A DNA stretch of 51,165 bases. Source: Chara braunii. Taxonomy: Eukaryota; Streptophyta; Charophyceae; Charales; Characeae. Shown one piece after another: positions 19,015-31,100 of this stretch. Location of the stretch: NCBI GenBank assembly GCA_003427395.1, contig BFEA01000818.1:462798-513962 (forward strand), read 5' to 3'. The notes beneath the pieces were generated by a model. The model saw only the letters and a program-made list of their open reading frames with translations, had not been told where the DNA came from and did not search any database. The stretch's first letter is position 1. Every line of letters begins with the position of its first letter. Both the position numbers and the translations under genes were made by a program.

Positions 19015-20597
19015 TACAATGGGGCCTTGTATTTTATGCACTTGGGAGGTTTTTGGCTTGAGGTTACTTTTCAGAGGTACATTCGTGCTCGGCCCGGGGT
19101 GCGGCGTCTTCCCATGGGGCTTCAGGCCCGCCTGAACCTACCTATGGACNTTTTGTATCCGACGGATGGACCTGGCAGCCTTTTCGGTAGTATGAGTAAG
19201 GTGTAGTAGGCATTAATTACGCAACCGTTGCGTGGGCCCTTTTTTTCTGCCATGAACTTGGCTTTTTCTCGGGACACGTTCAGTAATCACGGGGTTCTGC
19301 ATCTCTGCCCAGCTGTGACGACTGGTTCGGTTTTTGGGAGTTTTCCCACCAAGCGGTTTGTGGGACACCGAACTATGTTCCAGGCTCGGGTGGCGGGACA
19401 CTTTGTGCGAATCAGTATAACTTACGAGCTACCGCCTGTTCTTCCTCTCATTGATGGAAGAACGTGCACAGACGGTTGGAGCGTATACCTTGGCGACGCT
19501 CGCGGGTGTCTCTTGATCGACTTCATCGCTGGAACTGCTGGCGCGATGCTGGTTGAGCAGCCTGGCCTGCTTCTCTGACATAGTGCATCGTCTTGAGCTT
19601 CAGCACACCCGACGACTGGATACTGGAGGCGCATGCTATTTCGCCTCCGCTTTGGTTGTCCTTGTGTTCTTGTTGTCTTGGATGTGTGTTCCGTGCTTGT
19701 GTGCCTGATTGCTTTGTGCAGGTACTCATAAGGACTGGCATCATGTCGAGCGGCTGTCTCCATCTCGCGACGGTTTCAGGGACATCTAAATCCGCAGCGT
19801 GTTCCTGTCGATTTACGGATTGCAGGCTTTACTTTCATTTCGTGATTTTGAGATTTGCGCTCTTCTGTCGGCTTACTGCACGTGGGCTTTGCTTTCAGTA
19901 CGTGATGATGGGACGGGTGCTCGACTTCGCGCGTATCTTGGTAGCTGTTAGGAAGGGAGTAGGATAGCTATATAATGGGGCAAGGCACAGGTATGGCCCC
20001 ATTCAGTCTGAGATAGTGTTCTTTGANTTCCTCCTGAAGAGTCTATGTGCNGGATAGACGAAACGCGNCNNGGGTTGGCCGCGTGGATGTTTTGTTATTT
20101 GGGTTCTTTGAATACTATCGTCGAAGTTGTTTTCTCTATGGTGTGCGCAACGGAGTGGACGATTATTGGTGTATCTTGCTTGTCTCCGTTCTCATGCTCA
20201 GTCTGTCTTGCCGGACAGTTTTCCTTTTCCGATCTGCGTGACAACCACTAGTGCGATTACACACTGGGTAGGTGGCCACGTCTTCGACATCCTAGGGTAG
20301 TACGTTCACTTTTTTAAGTTTTGGAGGGAGTACATTTCTCCTGGCACTGGGTAATGAGTGGATATGGAGCGTGTTGTACTTCGATGTGCTCTAGTTATCG
20401 CCGAACCCGATGTCCTTATTAGGATCATTGTTCTGCATGATGATGAGGTGGGATTGATCAAGGTGGTGTTCCGTCAGGATTAGATTTAGTTTGGAAGTCT
20501 GGATCCACGTGGCAGGCATCTTTGTTTCTAGCTGTCTCGACCGACGTATCCCGGTTAGACTTCCTTAGATAGTTGGTGGCAATTTCATTTTACCATT
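19015..20597. other. Unassigned DNA upstream of the zinc-knuckle ORF
   Basis: No recognisable protein. A TATA-like gctatataatgggg lies at 19966-19979, about 620 bp before the ORF at 20598, and could serve a promoter or an LTR. Several ambiguous bases (19150, 20027-20072) show poor assembly. Confidence 0.35.
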
Positions 20598-20906
20598 ATG
20601 GCTGCGAATACGGGAAAGTGTTTCAATTGTGGCGGGGAAGGACATTTTGCGAGAGAATGCCCTTCGGCCCACGGCGCATCAGGGAGTCAAGGGGGTGGTT
20701 CCGCGAATCAGTCTTTTGCGCCGCGTTATTGGACGCCACGACGTCAGCCGGAGGAGTCCTCTGAGGAACGCGAATTCTTGAGACAGATGATTAATGAGAA
20801 GAAGGAGGAGCAGTTACGAAGGAGGGAGTTAGAAGACATGAAGAAGATGGATGAGATGATCAGGCAGGAAATCGAAAGGAATTCGGAGGCATTGGAGCTG
20901 GCCTGA
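20598..20906 (+). CDS. Small CCHC zinc-knuckle, coiled-coil protein
   Basis: 102 codons from an ATG followed by G at +4. Residues 8-21 form a perfect CX2CX4HX4C zinc knuckle (Cys8, Cys11, His16, Cys21), the nucleic-acid-binding motif of Gag proteins and many cellular RNA-binding proteins. A Gly/Ser/Pro linker follows. Residues about 54-98 are a highly charged Glu/Lys/Arg helix, likely a coiled coil. The same order (knuckle, linker, coiled coil) is seen in the broken gene at 41830-42935, so this is a repeated family here. It could be a remnant of a retroelement gag or an independent small gene; introns cannot be excluded. Confidence 0.6.
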   Translation: MAANTGKCFNCGGEGHFARECPSAHGASGSQGGGSANQSFAPRYWTPRRQPEESSEEREFLRQMINEKKEEQLRRRELEDMKKMDEMIRQEIERNSEALELA

Positions 20907-21289
20907 GCGACTTATACCCCTACCCTTAACCCAGGGTCTAAGCCTTGTATATAGCCACTGGACAGTTCTACCCGAATATCAGTAGGAAATCCGGTAGCCC
21001 ATACCTGTCCCTACCGCAGATACTAGACCCCACCCAGTGACTAGACCCCCCCAGTCTGATAGTTGTGTAGTTCGAAATGTATGTGTATACCCGAAGGCTG
21101 TGTATGCTTGGTGTATCTATGTATGACGATGTACAGACAACACTATGTGTGGAAACTCGTGTATGTAGCCCGTAGGCCATGTATAATTCGCAAGCTATGT
21201 ATATCCCCGAAGGTTGTGTGTGCTCTGTGAATCAATGTATAGAGATGTATAGGCAACATCATGTGTGTATATAGAAGAGAGAAGGGGGT

Positions 21290-21390
21290 AAGTTGGACAA
21301 GGACCCCCCCAAGATCCGAGCCAAGCTCGAACCCGTGACCTTGAAACATGTAATCGTATGACTCTACCATGTGGAATTGGCACGAACGTG
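21290..21390 (-). repeat. tRNA-derived SINE head
   Basis: On the minus strand there is catggtagagtc (D-arm-like, box A) and, about 35 bases on, cacgggttcgagctt (box B). The acceptor and T stems do not pair properly, so it is a tRNA-derived retroposon fragment, not a gene. Confidence 0.5.
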
Positions 21391-21604
21391 TGATATGCCA
21401 GACTGGGGAGATCAACAGAACACACAAGACCAACACCCCCAAGCAACCCATGTGAAACCCAGAACCAACATACAACACCATGAACAACCCTTGGGTGGTG
21501 CGCAGGCAGTGGTTGTAATAGTACCATGCGTCAGCCCAAGAGAGTGTGTCCAGCCGTGCGTCAATCTAACGCCCTGCCGGTGTCCACGCGCAAGATTGCA
21601 ATTG

Positions 21605-21662
21605 AGTTTTGAACCCGCAACCTCATACCACAATGCGCATTTCCAACCGGTGCTCAGTGGTC
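21605..21662 (-). repeat. tRNA-derived SINE fragment
   Basis: Minus strand: gagcaccggttggaaatgcg, then a box-B-like gttgcgggttcaaaact. The same sequence with an intact box A recurs at 36837-36893. Here the 5' part is cut off by the start of the direct repeat at 21667. Confidence 0.55.
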
Positions 21663-21666
21663 CCGC

Positions 21667-22998
21667 TGCCGGGCGGCCACAGGCAGTGGGCCACCCGAAA
21701 TCAACGGTTTTGAGTCTTCGCCCCAATGACTCGACCGTATTTTGACAGTACTCTTGTTTGACCTGACGGGGAAAATTAGGGGTACCCAGAGCACCCCTAA
21801 TTTTGGATGTGCTGACCACTGAGAGTAACCCTCAAATTAACGAGGGGAGTTACCGCTTCTACCACGCTGTGCCCCACCTCTCTTCCGCTTGCTCCGAGTC
21901 TATTCTCGAAGCAGCTAGCCGCAGGATGGGAATACGGAAGTAGGCCTTGGCATGATCGTTTTACTTTGCACAATTGGAGCGGGAATGGAGCCTCGGATTT
22001 CATTAATTTTAATACCAGAATTAAAAATGGGAAAAGGAATTAAGAACAATGGAAGCGAAGAGAAAAATGGGATATTCTTTATTTTATTGAATTTTCTCGG
22101 TATTTAATTTTAATGGAATCACCGTCGTTATTTGTTATTTCCATTAATAGTATCAAAAATAGCGAAAGGAATCAAAAACAATAAAAGAAGAAGAAAACAA
22201 AGAAAATTTTGTTATTTAATTGAATTTCATCGGAATTCATTTTTGTTGGAATTATTTTTATTTTTATTATTTTTGATGATAGGATTAAGAAATAAGGAAA
22301 ATAATTAAAATGATTGAAAGGGAAGAAAATTAATGATTATTTAATATTTGATTAAATTCTGTTTAAATTATTCGTTATGGGTTTGGGGCCGGATTATTTA
22401 TTTACCCTGATTTAACGATCCTCCCTATTCTCCGATAATTGAGATCGCTCATGTGACTTACCTGATATATCTGCTTACTAGCCTTGCCGCAGTTGGTGTG
22501 TTTCAAGAGAGCGGGGCTGCATGGTCAGTGGGGGTTGGTGCTACCTTTGTCCGACTATTGCTTCGATATCACGCTCGGTATTGGCTCGACATCGACATAT
22601 TTCAGGTTCGGTAATGACTCGGCGTCCGTACGGTACAACCGACTGTAGTTCGGGACAGTTGCCTCAGGTTCGGTGTTGATTCGGCGTTGGCACGACAGTG
22701 CTCGATATGTGTCTCAGATTCGGTTTTAGTTCAATGTCGACATCGGGTTGCCGCGCCGCGTCACTACTACTCTGTGTGATCACTGGTTTGGCGCCGAGAC
22801 AAAATTCTGCGGTTTGGTACTTTTCCTTTGATACGGTCACTGGTTCGACATTGCTGAGACTCACAGCAGCCTGTTGCCACTATTTGGTGCTGTACTACTC
22901 CAGCTTGGTGTTGATTAGTGGTACGGATTTGGCTCAACGACGGTCTGGTCACGCTGGTTCAAGTTTGGTACGGTATACTGATTCTAGACAAGTTCGAC
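21667..22998 (+). repeat. 1332-bp direct repeat, left copy (LTR-like)
   Basis: Nearly identical to 32071-33402 and, by my count, the same length. It begins TG, as LTRs do. It carries a strong stem-loop (aaaattaggggt ... acccctaatttt, about 21771-21804), an AT-rich middle (22000-22430) and a tail of diverged ggttcggt/ggcacgac words. The right copy continues in the same style beyond 33402, so this copy seems cut at 22998 by later inserted DNA. Interpreted as LTRs flanking the gag-protease element at 28123, but no primer-binding site follows at 22999. Confidence 0.6.
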
Positions 22999-23140
22999 AA
23001 AATACAAAAAAAATCATATATTTTTTTTCTAGCCGTTAGAATTTTTCAAAAAACGTCTCAAAACATTCGCCTTGACGAGAGGGCGAACTTTGCTCCGGGT
23101 GCGGCTCGCGCAAAAGCGCGCGGATCGGGAGATATCGAAA
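22999..23140. repeat. Inverted repeat arm, left
   Basis: About 110 bp are the reverse complement of 25852-25975 (shared words cgatatctc, gatccgcgc, gagcaaagttcg, cctctcgtc). The two arms enclose the whole LTR and primer-binding site in 23269-25831. Confidence 0.7.
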
Positions 23141-23268
23141 AAAAAATAAATTACAAAATTAAAGAAAAATATTAAAAAATCATCTAATCAACTTATTTAA
23201 AGCTAATTAGTTTAGCCTGCGCACCCCCGTTGATTGGGGAAGGCCGAGGCCTTGGGGGTGCAATCCCC

Positions 23269-23286
23269 TCCCCGGCAACGGCGCCA
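23269..23286 (-). promoter_or_regulatory. tRNA-Asp primer-binding site
   Basis: On the minus strand the 18 bases tggcgccgttgccgggga are complementary to the 3' end of plant tRNA-Asp (ending ggcgcca). They sit four bases after an LTR end in CA at 23291. This is the site used by Athila/Tat-type Ty3 elements, so the adjacent LTR belongs to a minus-strand element whose body would lie to the left and is missing. Confidence 0.8.
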
Positions 23287-24851
23287 AAGTTGTGAGGAAA
23301 ACACGGGGAGGGGTCGCCTACAGTCCGCTGAAGTAAAGGGCTACGGCGCCTGTCACTCGCCGCGCCCGCTTCGGAGGTCCTCAGCGGCCTGCAGCTATTT
23401 GCGTTTTTGCTGCCTGTCACGGCCCTATTCGAAGATTGGGCTCAATGGCTATTTACCGTATGCTGAACAGGAGAAAAAAACAGCAATAAGATTCAATCAA
23501 ATATGAAGGCCCTGCTGATGCCACAGCGTAGGTAGGGGCATAGGGGAGAGAAAGACTCAATCATGGATTCTAAGTCCACTGCCTCTCGCTGCGTGCTCGA
23601 GACCGCGATCTGTGGATGCAACACCTCTCTGGTTCTGAGTCTCTTATCTGTTGGAACTATTTTATGTTGTCTCCAGAGCACGACTGTTCTCTGCTCAGTC
23701 TGAGTCCTCCTCGTTTGCTGCTGGGAATCTGTTGGGCGTAGCTTCAGTCTGATTAGTCTGAGTCTTCCCTTCACTGAGCTTATCGCCATGTATGTGCTGA
23801 GTGCAGACTTCCTAATGACTTTCATCCCCAGCAATAGTTGAGTCCTGCCAGTTTCCGACTCTAAATTTGAACACTTGAGACTTGCAAATCTTCAATCTTG
23901 CAGCTACCGCGGACCCGGTTTGAGGAACCTCTCCTAGTCTACTTTTGGTAGGAGCTTGCTGAGACTGTGTTTAGGTAAGATTTTGTGACCAATTCTAATC
24001 TGCTGGATTTGGATATAATTTCGGATGTACCTGGTCCTTGCCCATGGGCAGGTTCATCTGGTGCGTTGGAACATATTTTTCCTGGCAGACGAGAGATACT
24101 TCGATCACCCTTCACCCCTCTCCCTATTACCTTGACCGGACAGGTTTCTCCTCATANNCCCTTCCTNCTTTCATNCTTCAGAGACTGAAACAATCTCACT
24201 TTCAGTCGCGGTCAGGTTCATTAACCCACCATTATCTTACAGCTCGTTGGGTTGCTTCTTGTGAGGAACCTTGCCCAGGGCACCTCCCAAATTTGAAGCA
24301 GCGAGAAGGGCAGTTCCATAATTTTTGCTAAATTATCCTTCCTTGGGTTCGTGTTCTGGTTTCCCCGTTCGTGAACAATCATCAGACCGCCGTAATCGGA
24401 CCAGGAATTAGTCACTTACAGGCTTCCAGATAGGAGTCTCCAGATCCCGTCTTCACACATACTTATTGGCTTTTCTATCATCCCGCTGGCTCTGCTGTAG
24501 GACGTGTTCTTCTTGAGGCGCACGAATGTGGACACCACGTGCAGCCACGTGCATCACTCTGTTTTTCTTTTTTTTAGTTCTCTCGTGACCTTCTTCTCTT
24601 GTTTCCGAAGGCGAAGGCATCTAGCCCCTGATTGTGACCGAGCTCTTTTGCTGCTCANCCTTTCACCCGGTCGAGCTAAAACTTAGTTCCGCAAATTTCT
24701 TTTCCCGCTGATTTTTCCAAGCCCGTTTCCCTTGCCGAAGTCTCGCGGGGTGGTAGNTAGGGACAATGGTAATCCTGTTAATCCATTCAAGCGCGTNACT
24801 AATTAGAAGATGTGGCATCACTCTGTCATTCAGAACACTCGCCAGTTCGTT

Positions 24852-24853
<2 letters not shown>

Positions 24854-24927
<74 letters not shown>
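24854..24927. repeat. (CT)37 microsatellite in the LTR
   Basis: Present as (GA)n around the N gap in the inverted copy at 35043-35270. Confidence 0.97.
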
Positions 24928-24930
<3 letters not shown>

Positions 24931-25189
24931 CTGTGCACTCACTCACTCACTCTCAGCGCACTCCCTCTCTCACTCTCTCTTCCCACCCACTCCGCGGGTT
25001 AGTTTGGCCCTGGTCGTTTGCTCGCTGGTTCAAGCTCAGAAGTGCCTGTTCGAGATCAAAACGAGCCAAGCATCGCAAAAAAAAGAAAGAAACTCTTGAG
25101 TCATTCACATAGGCCGGAAGAACAGCAATTACAACAAGAAAAGTAATATATATACTTATATACGTAAAAAAAAAAAAAAAAAAAAAAAG

Positions 25190-25831
25190 TTTGCAGATCA
25201 GCGGAACTGACCGATCCGGCCAGCAGCGGGGATTCGCCTGATTGGCTGAACTATGGAACCGTCCGCACCTCCCAGAAGCGGGAGTACTTGATCGGGCTGA
25301 TCAGTGAAATTGCCTGTTCCCGCCAACGGAGGGAGTATCTGGTTGGTTGATTAGTGAGAGTTGCTGTTTCCGCCAGCAGCGGGAATACTTGATTAGCCCG
25401 AATCAGCGAAACTGCCAGTTTCCGCCTGAAGGGGGAATTCTTGATTGGTCTGTATCAGCAAAACCGGTCGTTCCCGTCAGCAGCGGGAATGCTTAATTGA
25501 TCTGATTCAGCAAAACTGCCTGTTCCCTCCTGGAGTGGGAATACTTGATTAGCCTTAATCAACAAAAACGGTTGTTCCCACCACCAGGGGGAATACTTGG
25601 TTGGTCAGATACAACTGTACGGCCTGCTCCCGCCTGCGGCAGGATCGTCTGATCGGATATTCTCCGTTGAGCTCCGTCCCCGCCAGCGGCGGAATGATTA
25701 CACCGAAGATGGTGATTGCTGCTCTCGCCTGCAGCGGGATGATCACACTGAAGATGGTCGTCCTTGCCAGCAGCGGGATCGTTAGATATGATATTCACCG
25801 ATGAGTCTCGTTCCCTCCAGCAGCGGCGACT
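25190..25831. repeat. Array of about 13 hairpin units, period about 50 bp
   Basis: Each unit has ttcccgcc-agcag-cgggaa-like arms followed by a tgattgg/gattcag linker. Units are diverged (about 70-90% alike). Direct repeats with hairpins in an LTR U3 region are usually promoter or enhancer repeats. Not a CRISPR array: there are no constant repeats or unique spacers. Confidence 0.8.
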
Positions 25832-25851
25832 CTAATTCGTTTTTCCTCGAT

Positions 25852-25990
25852 ATCTCCTGATCCGCGCAGTCGTCGAGGCGCACGGGGAGCAAAGTTCGTC
25901 CTCTCGTCGAGGCGAACGTTTTGAGACATTTTTGGAGAAATTCGAACGACTAAAAAGCGAGATATGGAATATTTTGTATTTTCTGATTAA
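25852..25990. repeat. Inverted repeat arm, right
   Basis: Mirror of 22999-23140; see that entry. Confidence 0.7.
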
Positions 25991-25999
25991 AAATTTCAA

Positions 26000-28122
26000 A
26001 ACTTTTTATTTTCGTTTTATTGAAATGGCCGGGAAAATAAGCGAAATTAGGGGAACCCCGCTGGACCAAAAGTGGGCCGTTAATTTTTTCACACATTTTG
26101 AGACCCCAGTCGGGGAAAACGGACGTCGTTAGGACAAACGGCGAGCTCCAACAGATAGAAAAGGTGGAAGAAAATCAACGAAAAATTGAATTTCTTTGTA
26201 ATTTTGTTTAAATTAAAAGAAAAAGAAGTTTAGAAATGTAATCCGATAAGTTTTTCTTCTAAACCTAGTGAAAGCTAACAAAAATTTTCCCGTGTCGACA
26301 GGGCTTTGCGGTGTGCGTGCGGCTGCGCGCTAAACCCAAGACCCTAATTAGGGGAAACCCTAATTAGGGTGAAGTCCTAACCCCAATTTTGAGAGAAGCG
26401 GGTAAATAGAGGGAAGACATAGCTTCTAGCTTCCGCGTTTGTTGTGGATTATTTTTTGTTAAATATTTCCCGCAAAATTGTGGAAATTAATTCGGAAAGT
26501 TTTGCTCCATTAAATAATTAAGAATTATTTTACTTTTGATTTTGTTATTTAAAACCGGTAAAAATTGAAATAAATATTAAAAATTGCATAGGGGCATTTG
26601 TTTGACTTCAATGCACTTTATATCTACTTTACCTATTTGAGGGACCTTTTTTCTGAACCCCATCCCACCGGGGGGGAAGGAAAACTGTTGTCGAAATTTC
26701 TCGAAATTTCCCTTTTAATTTTAAATTTTGCTAATTAATTAAGAAAAAAAATATTAAAAAAAAAAATCAAGTTAAATCAATTTTTTTTTTTTTTTTCCCA
26801 TTATTCCTTTTGATATTCCCCCTTCGACAGCGCTGTTTGAGGGCTTCGCCCGAACCCTATCCCAACGGGGGGAGGCGAAACGCTGCCGAAATTTTAGTAA
26901 ATTCCCCAAATTTTATTTCTACCTCTAAAAATCTTCAAACTCGGCGGGCTTATATATGTATTGATCCTTAATATATATAAACTAAGAAAGAGATTTTATC
27001 ATAACTAAATATATTTTTTTTAATTTATAATTAAAAAATACAGAAGAATTCCCTAAAAGAAGAAGGCAAAGAGAAGCTGTGGTAACCTGGGTTCAGGTGA
27101 ACCTACTGGCTTGTTCCCGAAGGCCTGAGGCAAGTGACGGGAATTTTCAGTTATTAAAGCTTTTTTTTTATAATTATTTGATAAATATTCGGATTAAATC
27201 AAAAGCAAAGGGTAGAAGGAAGCACGTGCGTACCTCGCGACTCGCTAGGGTTTTCATTACATCCCCCTATGCGCTGAGCGTGAGGTAGTGCTTTCTTCTC
27301 GTCTATAGACCATTTTTATTAATTTAAACGATTAAAAATCTCTTAAAATTGTGAAAAAGGCTTAAAATTTCAAAGAGTGAGTACGCTCAGCTCTTAATTT
27401 TGGGTTTTTGACTAGGGAACAGGGTCCGTTGCTCGGATACCTACTCGAGGGTGCAGTAAACAGAACTCCCTCGAGTTGAACCCACGCCTTATATTCGAGG
27501 GAACTTGAATATAAGGCCTATAGGCCAATCCGAAACCGGGATTTCAACACCCTTTTCTTTTTAGATCAGTCTAGATTAGTACGACTTCGGTACGGCTCCG
27601 ATCCGCAAGGGATCAGTCAATCTGCGGAAAGTTCCAGTTAGGCTGTCATCGCGCCTCCTTCCTAATCCCTTCTGTACTTCTCTCTACCAATGTCTCTTGA
27701 GGTTCTCTCACATCCCTATTTCTGACTATTCTTAGTCTTCCTTTTCTCATACGACAGTTTGCTGTTAGAGGTGTTCCCTCATTCCGCCCGCCCTTCTCAC
27801 TAAGCTTTTTGCATACTGCAGGGTGTCGCTGATCAGGGTTGCGGCTCTCCCGCCCACCTCTTGTCTTGGGCTCTGCTAACCAGGGTTTGTGACGCTCCCG
27901 GGCAACTCAAAATGGGTCGGGGCTGTCGCCCGTAAGCTCTAATTTCAAGCCAGCCCAACGCCCCAACTGAAGAAGTTCCTAGCGTAGTTGTTAGAACATA
28001 AGAAACTGTTCACAAGTAGGTCCGTTCTGCGAGTTCTGTCACAGGTCCGGGCTGCTGCAACTGTCATAGGTCCGGTCTCGTAACGCATGGCGTAAGTGTC
28101 CAACTACAGCTTCTGGTAGCCT
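26000..28122 (+). other. AT-rich leader region before gag, with stem-loops
   Basis: No ORF of note. It contains a duplicated structured motif (about 26650-26700 and 26830-26897; ggaggcgaaacgctgccgaa in the second) also found near 49926 and 50046. Three consecutive perfect stem-loops follow: actcgaggg/ccctcgagt at 27443-27476, ccttatattc/gaatataagg at 27487-27516, and the palindrome ggcctataggcc at 27515-27526. The position fits a long retrotransposon 5' leader (packaging or dimerisation), by inference. Confidence 0.5.
27835..27945. repeat. Direct repeat of about 110 bp (partner 31903-32008)
   Basis: Shared words include cccacctctt, gctgctaac-like text, aaatgggtc and ctgtcgcccg. One copy lies just before gag, the other just before the right 1332-bp repeat. 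They may be remnants of the element's real LTR ends. Confidence 0.5.
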
Positions 28123-31100
28123 ATGGAACCAGACACGATGGGGCAACAACCGACCACGGGCGAAGCAGGTGAGGAGTACAGGACATCGTCCAACCGAGCA
28201 CTGAGGGATCTGAAGGAACGAATTAGGCAGGAAGCATCGCTGAGATGGGCTGACCTAACTAATGACGGAGAACCCGGCGTAATGGGCGAGCCGGTCGTGA
28301 CAGAGCCGGAGGAGACTTTAAAGACTGGGACGTCGAGCGCTCGACGAGAAGCGACGACACGACGCTCCCCCGAGTATGAACGGAGGGAAACCAGGGCCGA
28401 AAGGCGCGAGGGCGACTGGAGAGAGAGTTCACGAGATTCCTATTGGAGGGACAGAGACAGGGATAGACCACCGCCCCGGCGTGTCTTCGATCCCCAGATG
28501 GGCCCCCCAGACGGGGGAGTCCCATCTGCTCCCTTACAAGAGCAAGGATCGCTACATTATTACGCACTAGGCCTCGGAGCCTCCAACTTTCAGGGGCTAC
28601 GGTATCACAGAATATCTGGAGAAGTGGGAGTTTCATGCTAGCCGGAGTCAGTGGTTAGAGGAAGAGATTATAGAGAACTTTCTATTTAATGTGGATCCAA
28701 GTCTCGACAAAGAAGTAAAGGAAGCCCGACCGAAGGATGGGAAATGGACTACGTATAAGAAGAACCTCATTGAGCTTTACAAATTAGAAGATAACAAGTA
28801 CTCCATCAAGGACCTTGAGACTATGACTCAGGATGAGGACGAGGGCGTACGGGCGTTCGAGAAGCGTTTTCAGAAGATCTTTGACGTACTGATGAAGAAG
28901 AGGAAAATATCAGAGGTCGAGCGTTGTACTATCTTCATTGGACACCTGTCCAAAGGCAGACAAAATAATATACTTAGAGATCTCCCGCGCGACTAGCTTG
29001 ACTTCCTTGAAGTCCTAAAGCTCGCGATAAAGGCAGAGGCAGACGACTACAAGGACTTGGTATGGAGAGGAATGAGGAGGCGTGATTTCTCTCTATATAA
29101 GGAGTATGCCACTGATAGATGTCCTGATTTCAAGGACTATCCCTGGTCGGAAAAGAATGAAGGCGTGACTGAGGAAGTGAAGGAGATAAGGGACATGGTA
29201 AAGGGATTGACAAGACGAGTTACAGAGATTGTGACCACCACAGGAGCCACGACTTACCGGGACAAACCCGGAGGACCCTATTCACTTCGCTGGGACCGTA
29301 GGAACACCGATTCTGAGAGGAGTGTCGAGGATAGAAATCCTCGAACGCTGACTGATTATCGTGCGAGGGAAAGAGAGAGATACGATGAGCCATGGCGACG
29401 TAGAGATGATGATATAGACCGGGACCGCAGGGCTCGCGAGACGTATAGGCGAGCTAGGAGACTGGATGATTACTCGCGTAGCCCTCGCCATGAGGCTGAT
29501 GAGGGTAGAGGCGACTCTCGAGGCCGGTGGGAGTCAGATCAGGGCCGGCGAGACGGATACAGGGACGACAGATATGAGAGATCGGACCGAGATGGATATA
29601 GGGACGACAGATATGAGAGGTCGGATTGAGATGGATAAAGGGGTGGCAGGTATGAGAGAGGAGATCTAGACGGAGACCGACGGGATGACTCGCGCGGGCG
29701 GTATGACCGCGGGGGATTCACGAGAGAACAACGCGATGATTCGCGGGGGTGGTACGACCGAGGAGATCGACGCGATGAGTCACGCGAGCGATACGACCAT
29801 GGAGACCGCCAGAATGACTCCCGGGGACGATATGAGCAAGGAGGATCTAGAGGAGACTGCCGCAATGATTCGCGCGACCGGAATGAGAGAGGGAGATATG
29901 GCGCGTCATCCGATCCGTATACAAAGTTCCCTGACCCCAGAGCAGCGAGGGGTTCGACCTCTAGGAGCGCAGACGACAGGCCACCCTCTCCCAGGAACTC
30001 TTGCGTCTACTGTAGAGGGGATGATCATATCAAGAGAGACTGCCCGGATCTCAAACGGGCAATAGATGAGAGACTTGTCGTGCTGGATGACCGCAAGTAC
30101 GTCAAGTGGGCAGATGACCTGGGAGACGTATCAATGTTCCCTTCGATGAAGGAGAATGTAAAAGCAAGGAGAGTAAGGCCGAGTAAAGGAAAGGAGCCGG
30201 TTAGGAGTCAGAGCATCAAGATAACTTTCGAAGGAGATATGGCAACCACATACATAAGGGTGGCAGCTACCAAGTCGGCGATAGGGTCTACATCGAGGAA
30301 GACTGACACGGATTACGTGATGGCGGAGAAGGACGAACAACGGATCGATGGAGAGGAGGTTATTCTTTCACCGCGAAAGAGGGACGCGAAGAAGTTCTTG
30401 ATGAAGAGTTCGTTGGATGAGATTGACACGGTCAAGCCACTGAGACGGGCCCTTCGGCAGCCCATGCAGTGCTCTATTCTAGAATATCTGGCAGCATTCA
30501 AGCCGGCTCGCGACGAGTTACAGATTATCACGCGGAAGACTCGCATACCTCTATCAGAGGAGGCTCAGGTGGCCGCTAAGGCGGATGCCCCTACTGTAGC
30601 AGTATCAGAGGTGACTGCTAGAGCAGATCGCATGGTGACAGTTCTTCTTGATGAGATGGAAGGTGTGCCTCCAGACAAGTTTTACATACTTGGTAGTGGG
30701 ACCGTGGAGGCGATCCTAAACAACGGACCGGTACTAGATGCTGTGATCGATAACGACAGTGAGACTGTCATTATAGACGAGGATCTGGCAGAGCAAGTTG
30801 GACTGAGACTCGATAGGTCATACCTATTCGAAATAGGAACTGCTGATGGGAGAAAGCAACAGATCACAGGGGTTTGTCACAAGGCAGCCATAGAGGTCCA
30901 AGCGGTACGAGTGACCCTGCCAGTCTTTGCAGTCAAGAATTGCAGCTCTGACCTGCTCTTGGGACGGACGTGGCTAAGCCACGTGCATGCGGTGACGATA
31001 GAGCGACCCGACAGGAGTCAGACACTGTCCATTAAGAAGTTAGATGAGACGCGGGTTATGATTGAGACGGTAGAGCCTCGAGACCCGAGGAACAGAGCAA

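Larger units (their letters stand above)
23291..25831 (-). mobile_element. LTR of a tRNA-Asp-primed (Athila/Tat-like) Ty3 retrotransposon, left copy
   Basis: Sense on the minus strand, from about 25831 to 23291, ending CA and followed by the primer-binding site. It is matched by 34157-36834 in the opposite orientation at high identity. The upstream (U3) part, 25200-25830, is an array of about 13 imperfect units of roughly 50 bp, each with a small hairpin (cccgcc-agcag-cggg). A (CT)n run (24854-24927) lies in the middle. No gag or pol of this element is present, so it is a solo or truncated LTR. The 5' end of the LTR is not certain. Confidence 0.7.

Noticed and set aside
24663-25112. Ser-Leu and Arg-Glu repeat ORFs in the LTR, and their copies around the N gap
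   Set aside because: Translations of (CT)n and of N bases.
25190-25831. Possible CRISPR array
   Set aside because: Units are diverged tandem repeats without unique spacers, lie in a retrotransposon LTR of a eukaryote and have no cas genes nearby.
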